From Pogonophryne albipinna (taxonomy: Eukaryota; Chordata; Actinopteri; Perciformes; Artedidraconidae), in NCBI GenBank assembly GCA_028583405.1, contig CM053256.1:13567087-13631086 (forward strand): a stretch of DNA of 64,000 bases, in the 5' to 3' direction. How positions within the stretch are numbered: the first letter of the stretch is position 1; each line of letters opens with the position of its first letter. Shown piece by piece: positions 9,703-19,804 of this stretch. The notes below the pieces were generated by a model. That model searched no databases. It was not told where the DNA came from and saw only the letters and a list, made by a program, of their open reading frames with translations. The position numbers and the translations under genes were made by a program.

Positions 9703-12696
9703 ATGCCGGGGCCCTCACTGCCTGTAGCTTTGCCGATATCTGTGTTGATAGGTAATAGATTAAGAGCGGTGAATCATCTTAGATACAGGAAGCGCTCAAA
9801 CGTTTGTGTGAGTTTATCTAATTTAGCAGTGATTCCATGTCAGCCACAGCTTGTTACAAAAAACCTGACTGGTGGTGTGTTTAACAAACTTAAACTAGCT
9901 TTATTAAATGTCAGGTCTTTGGCAGGAAAAACATTTTTAATCAATGATTTTATCACTGAGCACAATCTCGATTTTATGTTTTTAACAGAAACTTGGATTG
10001 AACAAAATAACAGTGCAGCTGTTCTTATCGAATCAACCCCTCCCAACTTTAGTTTTATGAGTCAGGAAAGAATGCATAAGAAAGGGGGTGGAGTTGCTAT
10101 TCTGTTCAATGATTCCCTTCAATGCAGGAAGACATCTTATGGGAACTTTGCTTCTTTTGAATATGTGGCCCTTCAGCTGAAATGCTCCTCTCGAGCTCTG
10201 TTCCTAAATATCTATAGACCACCCAAATACTGTGCAAGCTTTTTTGATGATTTTACCGAACTGCTGTCTATAGTGTGTATTGACTTTGACCGTCTAGTCA
10301 TTGTTGGTGATTTTAACATCCATGTTGACAACCCCCAGGACAGAGGGGCAAAAGAACTGTTTTGTGTTCTTGATAGCTATGGACTGACTCAGCATGTGAC
10401 GGAGCCCACGCACAATAAGGGGCACACTCTGGACTTAATTATCTCAAAGGGTCTGAATATCTCTACGGTTGTGGTGACTGATGTTGCACTCTCTGACCAT
10501 TCCTGTGTTTTCTTTGAGAGCTCTATTTCTGTTCACAAAAATGTTCAGAAAGAGGTAACCACAAAGCGATATTTAACTGAAAACGCTAGGGAAATGTTTA
10601 CTCAGAATTTTTCTTCCACACTTGCCCCTGCTAACATCTCAGTAAATGAGCTAGTAAATCATTTTAATTCAAAAATTAAAAATGTTATAGATGCCATTGC
10701 TCCAACTAAGGTAAAGGAAGTGTCTGTTAAGAAAATATCTCCATGGAGAAAGGCCATGACCGTGAGAACAGAAAAAAGAGAATGTCGAAAAGCTGAACGC
10801 AGGTGGCGAAAAACAAATCTCCAGGTTCACTTTGAAATCTATAAAGAGAGACTTGGCCTTTATAATTTGGAATTGAAAAACGCACGACAATCGTTCTTCT
10901 CTGACATCATTACTAAAAACAAAAACAACGCACGTGCCTTATTTGCTACCGTCGACAGACTAACTAACCCCCCAGTGTCAGTAGCCTCTGAATTCCTATC
11001 CACCAGGGCGTGCAATGATTTTGCCTCCTTCTTCACTGACAAAATTCAGAAAATCAGACAAGCAGTCAGTGCCTCTGCATCAGGAAGAGCAAATGTGTTG
11101 TCTCTGTGTCCACTTAACATCAATTCAAACACCATGACACAATTCCATCAGATTAATGATAAAAACCTAGAGGACATTATACAACTTCTGAAATCCTCCT
11201 CCTGCTGCCTTGATATTATTCCAACAGGATTTTTCAAAGATGTATTGCCTTGCATGGCCTCAGATCTACTTCATATAGTAAACAAATCTCTTCACACAGG
11301 TATTTTTCCACAGGCCCTGAAAACTGCAGTCATTAAACCGCTCTTAAAAAAGAATAATCTAGATGCTTCAGTAATGAACAATTACAGGCCCATATCAAAC
11401 CTCCCATTTCTAGGTAAAATCATTGAAAAAGTTGTTTTTCAACAGTTGAGTAATTTCTTGCATTTAAATAACTGTTTGGATGTGTTCCAGTCAGGCTTTC
11501 GTCCAAACCACAGCACTGAGACTGCTCTTGTAAAGGTCTTTAATGACATCCACTTAAACACAGACAGTGGCAGAACTTCAGTGTTAGTATTATTAGATCT
11601 CAGTGCTGCGTTTGACACTGTTGACCACAACATATTACTAGACCGACTGGAAAACTGGGTGGGACTTTCGGAAACAGTTCTAAATTGGTTTGAATCCTAC
11701 TTAAAGGACAGAAACAACTTTGTTTCTATAGGTAAATACACATCTGAGTTGACAAATATGACATGTGGGGTACCTCAAGGCTCCATCTTGGGGCCTCTTC
11801 TCTTTAACGTCTACATGCTACCACTGGCTCAGATAATGAAGAACAACAAAATAAGTTACCATAGCTATGCGGATGACACACAAATTTATGTAACAATTTC
11901 ACCAGGAGACTATGCTCCAATTCAAACACTGAGTAAGTGCATTGAACAAATCAATGACTGGATGTGTCAGAACTTTCTCCAATTAAACAAAGATAAAACT
12001 GAGGTAATGGTTTTTGGAGCCAAGGCAGAACGTTTAAAAGTTAGCGCTGAGCTTCAGTCTGCAATGTTCAAAACAACAGATAAAGCCAGAAATCTAGGTG
12101 TAGTCATGGACTCTGACCTGAGTTTCAACAGTCATATTAAAACAGTTACTAAATCAGCCTACTATCACCTAAAGAATATATCTAGGGTTAAAAGACTAAT
12201 GTCACAGCAGGATTTGGAAAAACTTGTCCATGCTTTTATCTTCAGTAGACTCGACTACTGTAATGGTGTCTTCACAGGTCTCACTAAAAAATCTATTAGA
12301 AAGCTGCAGCTGATTCAGAACGCCGCTGCTCGAGTCCTCACTAACACTAAGAAAGTGGATCACATCACTCCTGTTCTGAAGTCTTTACACTGGCTTCCTG
12401 TGTGTCAAAGAATAGATTTCAAAATACTGCTGCTGGTTTATAAAGCACTGAATGGTTTAGGCCCAAAATACATTTCTGACCTCCTGCTAAATTATGAACC
12501 ATCCAGATCTCTCAGGTCTTCAGGGACTGGTCAGCTTTCTGTCCCCAGAGTCAGAACTAGACATGGAGAGGCAGCGTTTAGTTATTATGCTCCAAATATC
12601 TGGAACAAACTCCCAGAAACCTGCAGGTCCGCTGCAACTCTGACTACTTTTAAATCCAGGCTGAAGACTTTTCTTTTTGTCGCTGCTTTTAATTGA
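9703..12696 (+). CDS. LINE ORF2: endonuclease and reverse transcriptase
   Basis: A complete 997-residue frame. The N-terminal apurinic-type endonuclease (roughly residues 65-280) shows LLNVRSL, FLTETWI, IVGDFNIHVD, HTLDLIIS and ALSDHSC, covering the usual catalytic Glu, Asp, Asn and His positions. The reverse transcriptase (about 480-760) shows YRPISNLPFLGKIIEKVV, QSGFRPNHSTETAL, LLDLSAAFDTVDH (motif A), GVPQGSILGPLLF and YADDTQIYV (motif C). The C-terminus has the HWLPVCQRIDFKILLLVYKA block of CR1/L2 elements. The enzyme nicks target DNA and primes reverse transcription from the nick. No stop or frameshift is seen, so it may encode functional protein. Confidence 0.9.
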   Translation: MPGPSLPVALPISVLIGNRLRAVNHLRYRKRSNVCVSLSNLAVIPCQPQLVTKNLTGGVFNKLKLALLNVRSLAGKTFLINDFITEHNLDFMFLTETWIEQNNSAAVLIESTPPNFSFMSQERMHKKGGGVAILFNDSLQCRKTSYGNFASFEYVALQLKCSSRALFLNIYRPPKYCASFFDDFTELLSIVCIDFDRLVIVGDFNIHVDNPQDRGAKELFCVLDSYGLTQHVTEPTHNKGHTLDLIISKGLNISTVVVTDVALSDHSCVFFESSISVHKNVQKEVTTKRYLTENAREMFTQNFSSTLAPANISVNELVNHFNSKIKNVIDAIAPTKVKEVSVKKISPWRKAMTVRTEKRECRKAERRWRKTNLQVHFEIYKERLGLYNLELKNARQSFFSDIITKNKNNARALFATVDRLTNPPVSVASEFLSTRACNDFASFFTDKIQKIRQAVSASASGRANVLSLCPLNINSNTMTQFHQINDKNLEDIIQLLKSSSCCLDIIPTGFFKDVLPCMASDLLHIVNKSLHTGIFPQALKTAVIKPLLKKNNLDASVMNNYRPISNLPFLGKIIEKVVFQQLSNFLHLNNCLDVFQSGFRPNHSTETALVKVFNDIHLNTDSGRTSVLVLLDLSAAFDTVDHNILLDRLENWVGLSETVLNWFESYLKDRNNFVSIGKYTSELTNMTCGVPQGSILGPLLFNVYMLPLAQIMKNNKISYHSYADDTQIYVTISPGDYAPIQTLSKCIEQINDWMCQNFLQLNKDKTEVMVFGAKAERLKVSAELQSAMFKTTDKARNLGVVMDSDLSFNSHIKTVTKSAYYHLKNISRVKRLMSQQDLEKLVHAFIFSRLDYCNGVFTGLTKKSIRKLQLIQNAAARVLTNTKKVDHITPVLKSLHWLPVCQRIDFKILLLVYKALNGLGPKYISDLLLNYEPSRSLRSSGTGQLSVPRVRTRHGEAAFSYYAPNIWNKLPETCRSAATLTTFKSRLKTFLFVAAFN

Positions 12697-13688
12697 ACTA
12701 TTCACATCTTAGACTGCACTGTAACTTTTATTCATGTATTTTTTTTTCTTTTAATGTTTATTTTATTTGCTTTTCTTTTTAATGACTGATTTTAAATGCC
12801 ATTTTCTTAAATGTCTTTCATTTTTTGTAAAGCACTTTGAATTGCCTTGTGTTGAAAAGTGCTATATAAATAAACTTGCCTTGCCTTGCCTTGCCTTTAT
12901 GGACCTTGCTTTGTGCACTGGGGCACAGTCATGCTAGAACAGAAAAGGGCCTTCCCCAAACTGTTTCCAGAAAGTTGGAAGCATAGAATTGGCCAAAATG
13001 ACTGGTAAGATGAAGCACTAATGCCCCTTTCACACCAACGTGGTTCCCGTTCTAGCTCCGTGCTAGAGCTTTTCTGGTTAGGAACCGGGTTTTTTTTTCA
13101 GCCCCCGTTTTGTTCACACTGCCCAGAGCCCGACTGGTGCTGCCGCTGCTGCGTCATGACGTCACCGGTTACGTCACTGATTTTCTCCCCAGCGGCGTCG
13201 GGTCGATGATCGTGTTGCTTTTAATCATACGAAGCCAGATTAAATTAAATAACTACTTCTCAACCCTTGTACTTTTCTCCAGAGTGCCATGGTTCATTGT
13301 TTATTAATGTGTTTCAGCGGCATTTACCGACCGCTGCAGTGCTGCCCGCTGTTTGGCATCACTACGCTGTTATGAAAGTTTCTCTGGTATAAAATGGGTG
13401 ATGTTAGCATAGCAACCAAAGCTAAACTGACTATCTTGACTACTTGTTGCTATCTTATTGTGGCATAAGCCGGCGCATTTTACCGGCGTATTTTTCATTA
13501 TGATTCTACTTGTGATAGTCGGACATGAGTCATGACAACCTGTGCAGCCCACGTATTGATTCCATCCGATAGCTGCTATAATACAAAACAAAATGTCTGC
13601 CTGCTCTCCTCAATGATCAATGACAGCGAACGGATGGTCAAACAGAATCACACTAAGCCCAGGGTTCGTACGGGTGCTGGAAATCCTT

Positions 13689-13975
13689 GAATCAATCAAT
13701 CAATCAATCAATGTTTATTTATATAGCCCAATATCACAAATGTTACATTTGTCTCAGTGGACTTCACAGTTTGTACAAAATATCAGTATGACAATACGAC
13801 ACCCTCTGTCCTTAGACCCTCACATCGTACAAGGAAAAACTTCCGAAGAAAACCCACAGTTTTAAAGGGAAAAATGGGAGAAACAGAGGAGGGATCCCTC
13901 TCCCAGGACGGACAGACGTGCAATAGATGCCGTGTGTAAATTGAAAAGATAATACATTTGCAACATAGGTAGTCC
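13689..13975 (-). repeat. 3' end of a LINE with (ATCA)n tail
   Basis: A run of ATCA repeats is followed by ATGTTTATTTATATAGCCCA, the reverse complement of a LINE terminus of the form TATATAAATAAACAT plus TGAT repeats. Further in lies a conserved non-coding stretch. The insertion is 5'-truncated to under 300 bases; short frames crossing it are not genes. Confidence 0.6.
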
Positions 13976-14289
13976 AAATGTTTGGAAATGCATGTGTGAA
14001 AATGCTTGAAATTCTACGAGGTGTTTTCAAGGTTTGAAAAGTGCTTGAATTTTGGGAATGGTGCTTGAATTTGGGATAAAGTGCTTGAAATTGTAAATGC
14101 TTTACTTCGCTTTTTAGATTAAAAGAAAATAAAGAAGTCGGAGCGCGCTTAATTGCTTCGCTTTTACATAAAATGACTCCGCTCCGGCCTTCCCGCGCAA
14201 TGCGCGTGACCGGCAAGTGTTTTTGTTACGTGTGACCTGGGCATTCTGATCAGAGTGATAGAGGATAGTATACCAGGAGGTTGCAGTTT

Positions 14290-14430
14290 CAACGAGCGTT
14301 GGCTAGCAGAAGACAAATACAAGCCATGGCTAAGACGAGGGTCAAGCCCACGAGTAGCCTCCTGCAAAGTTTGCAAAAAATAACGATGCGAGAGTCTGCG
14401 CTGACGAGCCACATGAAAGGTACGCCGTAG
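14290..14430 (+). pseudogene. First-exon remnant of a hAT transposase
   Basis: The plus strand reads ERWLAEDKYKPWLRR, then SCKVCKK and, one frame over, MRESALTSHMK. This matches the N-terminal DKYKPWL, CxxC and ESALTSHxxGxxH pattern of a common fish hAT transposase family with a zinc finger. A stop and a frame change break it, and a GGTACG donor-like site follows the last codon. No later exons were found in the element. Confidence 0.5.
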
Positions 14431-14624
14431 TAGAGCATTTTAGATTAGGCTAACGTTGCATGTTACGTTTGTTTAAACTAACGTTAGCAAGCTGAATAGC
14501 GAACTCGATGAGGGATAATAATAATTGCAGGGGACAATCATTTCAGAGGAGCGTACCTATGTTAATATGTGCGTTACAGTTGCCATCCTGTGGTGTTCAG
14601 AGGATGAAGCACTCACTTGTAATT

Positions 14625-14822
14625 CAACCCAGTCTCACGGCATTTCGTGTTATAGTCACGAAATATAATCTATTGATTCGACACAGAGGAGCGATTTTAA
14701 AAGCAATGTATTTCTACTGGTAGTATGCTTCGTGCCTAAACAAAATGTGACTTGCTCTATCAAAATCAGTCACATTGACCTGAAGACACATATTCGTTTG
14801 TTTTACTGGTCTGGGGGAAGCT

Positions 14823-14858
<36 letters not shown>

Positions 14859-15667
14859 TGTATTTTTGCGTTTGTGTGTATTGTGTACCGGGGAAACACT
14901 CACAAGAAACACTGGCTGTTGTTATGCTTGTTGTGATGGTAAATTACTCCGTTCTCCGCTTGTAATTATGCCTTTCCAAGCTTGTATTTATCATCTGAAT
15001 TTGCCGAAACAAGTTTAATATTCTGAAAGCCAATACTTTGTTTATTTGAAAACGGATGAAAACAAACTGTCCCGGACCCTGTCGTGTTATCTATGATTAC
15101 TATACCGTATACGCATTTACTTCATAATTTCAGTGGAGGGAGGGGGAGCGGCGCTGCAGAAGAGCAGGGTGCGAATTCAGAGTTGCCTCTTCGTCCCTTT
15201 ACAAGCTTCAAACATGTCTTTATCGTGAGATTTTGGCAATAACAGTTTCATATTCTGAAAGCCAAGACTTTGTTTATTTAAAATCAAACAAAACGGGTCA
15301 CAAATAATAACAAATTAGAAGGAAAAAAATATATACAGATTTCAGTATTCTGAGGCTCTGAGCCCCATTTCTTTTCTTCACAGACGGCAAAAAAAGCCCG
15401 ACATTATACGATTTTTAAAATAAAAACAATAATCGTGGCTTGATATTGAGTAAGAACATGTTTTTATGAACCACACAGCTTCTGGTCTTCCAAGACCCAA
15501 ACCGGCAAAAAAGACGCAGGCACAAAACACACGACCAATAGAAATACATTGCTTTTAAAATCGTTCTGTGTGACACGAAAAAAAGGGGGAAATCGTGTTG
15601 GTGAACACGAATCAATAGATTACATTTATTTTGTGACTATAACACGAAATGCCATGAGACTTGGTTG
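14625..15667. mobile_element. Long-inverted-repeat element, termini CAACCCAGTCTCA
   Basis: The left end CAACCCAGTCTCACGGCATT and right end GCCATGAGACTTGGTTG are inverted, and similarity continues inward (ACGAAATATAATC, then AAAGCAATGTATTTCTACTGG at both ends). It is the smaller relative of the element at 58387-62384. The flanks share GTAATT. Its centre contains, reversed, sequence of the TTF/ZMYM-type hAT family seen at 33930 and 57885. Confidence 0.55.
14826..14858. repeat. (GT)n microsatellite
   Basis: About 15 GT units in a row after AAGCTTGC, at a place where other family copies carry CA-rich tracts in the opposite orientation (35255 and 62450). It is part of the repeat family rather than an independent locus. 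Confidence 0.8.
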
Positions 15668-15958
15668 CGTAATTAGACCGTAGCTTGTTAGTATGTTGTT
15701 ATAAATTATAAATACTTCAAGATATAAAATCTTGAAGTATTATACAAGTAAAACTACATTTTGCTTTAATCCCATGTAATTGTAGAATGAACACAGTCTT
15801 CCTTTGAAGATGTATAAATCAGGTGTCTTGAGTAGTCAAAATTACCTACAAATCATTGTACACATTTGTAAATATTATTTCCCACTTGTTACCATTGTGA
15901 GTCTATTGTTATGCAGCTCTGCGTGATTTTGTGGCTACAATTCAGGCTAATAAGCTAC

Positions 15959-16600
15959 CAGAGGTGGAATAAGTACTCAGATATTGTACTTGAGTAAAAG
16001 TAGAAGTACTCAGATCTTGTAGTGAAAGTAGAAGTACTCAGATGTTGTACTTGAGTAAGAGTAGAAGTACTCAGATCTTGTACTTGAGTAAAAGTAGAAG
16101 TACCAGAGTGTAGGAATACTCTGTTACGGTAAAAGTCCTGCATTCAAAATGTTCCTCAAAAGTATTCTCATCAAAATATAGTTAAAGTAGCGACACTAAA
16201 AGTAGTCATTGTGCAGATTGGTCCATTCCAGAATAATATATATGATATGTTTTATAATGATTAATCATTAAAGTGTTCTCAAAGCTGGTAAAGGTGCAGC
16301 TAGTTTGAATGACTTTGTATACTGCAGGGTAGCTTGTGGATTTACTCCAGGTGGAACTAAAGTCTGATTTAACACTTGATTATATTTCACATCAATTATC
16401 CACATCTGTAAAGTAACTGAAGGTATTAAATACATGTAGTGGAGTAAAAGTACACCATTTACCTCTTGACTTGTGTTTACTGCCAACCTAAAAGTACCTA
16501 CAAAATAGTAATCAATAATGTATTGAAAAGTTATTATTGGCTGATTGTTTTATATTGGCTCAGGCAGGTTATATGGGATGCCCAGTCTACGTACTGATGG
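15959..16600. repeat. hAT end with AGTACTCAGAT repeats
   Basis: Begins CAGAGGTGGAATAAGTACTC and carries at least three spaced copies of AGTACTCAGAT(C/G)TTGTACTTGAG. A related end lies reversed at about 59762-59908. The opposite terminus is not identified, so only an end fragment is claimed. Confidence 0.5.
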
Positions 16601-16993
16601 GTCACTCATTTTGAAATATTAAACTTAGTTTTCTTTTCTTTAATTTTTCATCCTCATGTAGAATGCTATCACGAAACACACATTTGGTTGTTTATAGCAT
16701 AAAGAACATCAGATTTAATGTGAGGTAGGGAAATAATCATTTGAGTATAAGTATGTGTATATAAATATGTAATTTACAACAGCTGTAAGATGCTTGAAAA
16801 TGCTTGAAAAGTGCTTGAATTTGACATTGGAAAAGGTGTAAGAACCCTGTAAGCCTGGTTAGTGTTGCCTGACTTTATAAAGTGTGTTTGTTTTTTTTGT
16901 AAGTGTGTGGTTTGCGTTCTAGTCACTTTGCTCAGTGCTACAGCTTGTTACAACTTCTATTTGCGGTACCCACCATAAACTCTTATTGCTCAG

Positions 16994-17160
16994 CAGGGGC
17001 GGACTGGGACTACAAATCAGCCCGGGACTCTCGACCGGCCCACTTCGGTACCGCCGGCCCACCTCGGTGGTTTATCGCTAGTGAATTATTGTCAACAGGG
17101 GGGGGGGGTGCTAGTGACTTATCCGACCGGCCCAGCTCGGTGCCGCAAGTAAATACCGCT
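16994..17160. repeat. End fragment of a CAGGGGCGGACTGG hAT
   Basis: Starts CAGGGGCGGACTGGGACTAC and is followed by CCGGCCCA repeats and a G-tract. The same terminus begins a complete element at 56186 and another fragment at 35327. The other end is missing here. Confidence 0.6.
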
Positions 17161-19039
17161 AGTTAATTGACAACCGGGTCAAATTTAAGCACCGGGTTTC
17201 GGAGCTCCGCTGCAGTGTGAACAGGAAAAATCGGTGCTTTTCAGGCTCTAGCTCCAAACCGGCCTTCGAACCGCGTTGGTGTGAAAGGGGCATAAGAATC
17301 CCCTTCACTGGAACTAAGGGGCCTAGGCCAACCCCAGAAAAACCACCCCATAGCATTATCCCTCCTCAACCAAACGTTACAGTTGGCACAATGCAGTCAG
17401 GCAGGTAACGTTCTCCTGGCATTGGCCAAACCCAGACTCGTCCATCAGATTGCCAGATAGAGAAGCGTGATTGGTCACTCCACAGAACACGTTTCCACTG
17501 CTCCACAGTCCAGTGGAGGCGTGCTTTACACCACTCCATCCGACGCTTGGCATTGTTTCTGGTGATGTAAGGCTTGCATGCAGCTGCTCGGCCATGAAAA
17601 CCCATGCCATGAAGCTCCCGGCGCACAGTTTTGGTGCTGATATTAATGCCAGAGCTGGTTTGGAACTCTGCTATTGAGTCAGCAGAGCTTTGGCAACTTT
17701 TACGCACTGTGCGCCTCAGCACTCAGCAAACCCGCTCTGGAACATTTGTTGTGGTCTGACACTTCATGGCTGAGTTGCTGTGGTTCCTAAACGTTTCCAA
17801 TTTGCAATAATACCACTTACAGTTGATCGTGGAATATCTAGGAGAGAAAACATTTCACGAACTGACTTGTTGCAACGGTGGCATCCTATTACAGTACCAC
17901 GTTCGAATTCAGTTAGCTCTTTAGAACGACCCATTCTTTCACAAATGTTTGTAAAGGCAGACTGCATGGCTAGGTTCTTGGTTTTATACACCTTTGGCAA
18001 TGGGACTGAATGGAACGCCTGAATTCAATGATTAACCTGTTAAGCCCCATCCGCTTGTCGGTGGGGGGAAAAACGCATAATCTGCAGGAAACAGCGTCTG
18101 AGGTAGGGCTGAACGATATACCGTGTCATGGCGATAACCGCGATATGCGCATGTGCGATATTCACACCGCAGGGACGTGCGGTTTTATTCTTTTTTTTTT
18201 AAATGCTAACGCACTTTAGCACAGAATTCAAAATAAAGATACCCTTATTACTTATCGAAACTGCACATACAATATATCCGATTAAAGCTGAGACTCCACA
18301 GATTATTTAAGTATAGTATCTAAGCGATCTGATCTCGCGACAGGGGAAGCAAACACAGACATCACAACACGTAACTTTTATGGAGCTTTTACAGGAGATT
18401 GTCTCACCGTAGTTTTCAATCTGATCAAAAGACGTGTTCAATGGCATTAAAACGAGAAAAAACGCGGCTGAATCGGTTGATCCATAGGTTAATAATGTAT
18501 CTGTTGCTTTGAGGCAATTGTTTATAATCCATAATTCCATTTTTATGTAAAAATCGGAGCACAAAGTTAGCTGCTAATGGTAGCCACCAGAGTGGCTGCT
18601 GCTTCCGGTTTTGGCTACGCGTCACTCTCACTCCTTATTTGGTAATGTGTGTATTAGACTGCCGCATAGCCAAGACCGGAAGCAGCAGCCACTCTGGTGG
18701 CTACCATTAGCAGCTAACTTTTGTGCTCCGATTTTTACATAAAAATGGAATTATGGATTATAAACAATTGCTTCAAAGCCACAGATACATTATCAACCTA
18801 TGGATTAACCGATTCAGCCGCGTTTTTTCTCGTTTTAATGCCATTGAACAAGTCTTTGATCAGATTGACAGCTACGGTGAGACGATCTCCCCTAGAAGCT
18901 CCGTAAAGGTACGTGTTGTGATGTATGTGTTTGCTTCCCCTGTCGCGAGTTCGGATGACTCAGTGATGATACTATATACCTAAATAATCTGTGGAACCTC
19001 AGCTTTAATCGGATATCTTGTATGTGCAGCTACGATAAG

Positions 19040-19804
19040 TAGAGATGTCCCGATCCGATCACGTGATCGGGGATCGGAGCCGATCACGTGATTTTGAAAA
19101 GATCGGAATCGGGAGAAAAAAATCGGAGATCGGGATTTTTTTAATTTTTTTTTTATTAAATATTTTTATTATTTTATTTCATGTTACAAAACAAAAATGA
19201 CCATGTTCACGTCTTAAAGTCATCCTGAGGCCTTAGTTTAGGTTAAAAATGACACAACATCATGTATGTGTTACTTCTGCTGGGCTTGTTTTCAGACCTG
19301 GTTGCTTATTTCTCTCAAAGCTGGCAACAGAGTGGGCGCAGTGTCTAATAGTAGCAGTAAGCTAACGAGAGGCTACGTTCAGCTGGTGACTCGGGAGTCG
19401 GGACAGAGCAAATGGCAGGAGTTTGGAAGTATTATAAAATTGAAAGCGAAGGCAGTGTAACAGCCAGATGCAATGATTGCAAGGCGGAGGTTCCGTGTGG
19501 TGGAAAGAACAGAGCTACGTTCAACACGAACGCGGCCACTCGGGTAACGGCACTGAAACAACCGACACTTTCAGAGACTTTTAAAAGGAAAGAGAAACTG
19601 CCCCAGAACAGTGAAAAGGCCCAAAAAATAACAGCCAAGATAGCTGAATGCATCGCGTTGGATGACCAGCCGTTATCGGTTACCTTTTTCTCTCTTAATG
19701 CATTGCATAAAGATCGGATCGGGAAAAATCGGTATCGGCAGATTATCAAAATCAAATGATCGGAATCGGATCGGGAGCAAAAAAAGGTGATCGGGACATC
19801 CCTA
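19040..19804 (+). mobile_element. ZBED-type hAT, deleted copy (765 bp)
   Basis: The ends TAGAGATGTCCCGATC and GATCGGGACATCCCTA are inverted, with perfect duplications ACGATAAG (19032-19039 and 19805-19812). It keeps only the BED-finger start of the transposase. A longer relative is at 36573-39325. Confidence 0.85.
19412..19759 (+). pseudogene. BED zinc-finger fragment of hAT transposase
   Basis: Reads MAGVWKYYKIESEGSVTARC then NDCKAEVPCGGKNRATFN, the first half of a BED finger. The expected His pair (NLxRHLxxxH) is replaced after a deletion, and the frame then runs through linker and into the right terminus. The RNase-H-like core is absent. Confidence 0.7.

Larger units (their letters stand above)
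8108..12892 (+). mobile_element. L2-type LINE, two open frames, inserted in Tc1
   Basis: The element carries ORF1 and ORF2 in order, ends with an AATAAA-like stretch (TATAAATAAACTTGCC) and a short TTGCC repeat tail, and is flanked by GCCTTTATGG on both sides (8098-8107 and 12893-12902), though part of the right copy could belong to the tail repeat. The right flank continues the interrupted Tc1 sequence. The 5' end is probably shortened, as no 5' UTR precedes ORF1. Both frames lack stops, which suggests recent insertion. Confidence 0.85.
13660..16849 (+). mobile_element. hAT element, termini CAGGGTTCGTACGG
   Basis: The left end CAGGGTTCGTACGGGTGC and right end GGTGTAAGAACCCTG are inverted. 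The hexamer TAAGCC flanks both sides (13654-13659 and 16850-16855); a clean 8-bp duplication is not seen. Subterminal GTGCTTGAA repeats occur at both ends. It holds the remnant of a transposase first exon (about 14290-14425) and several insertions: a LINE tail, a long-inverted-repeat element and a hAT end. Confidence 0.6.
13022..17292. mobile_element. Harbinger-type element, TAA duplications
   Basis: The terminal inverted repeats TGCCCCTTTCACACCAACG and CGTTGGTGTGAAAGGGGCA are perfect over 19 bases. Both flanks carry TAA (13019-13021 and 17293-17295), the 3-bp TWA duplication of PIF/Harbinger elements. The Tc1 sequence resumes directly after the right copy. Most of the interior is later insertion (13660-16849 and 16994 onwards), so the original was probably a MITE below 1 kb. 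No Harbinger transposase or Myb-like gene is seen. Confidence 0.75.
7935..18000 (-). pseudogene. Tc1 transposase, fragmented
   Basis: The N-terminal helix-turn-helix part lies at 18000-17764 (MGRSKELTEFERGTVIGCHR and IPRSTVSGIIANWKRLG). The central part is at 17722-17300 in another frame, with [10 protein letters not shown] holding a catalytic aspartate. A short piece lies at 13018-12903, and the C-terminus at 8103-7935 reads WPAQSPDLNPIKLLWDEL. In Tc1 transposases the residue after NPI is normally the catalytic glutamate; here it is lysine. With the frameshift near 17720 and the LINE and Harbinger insertions, the enzyme cannot be made. Confidence 0.8.
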
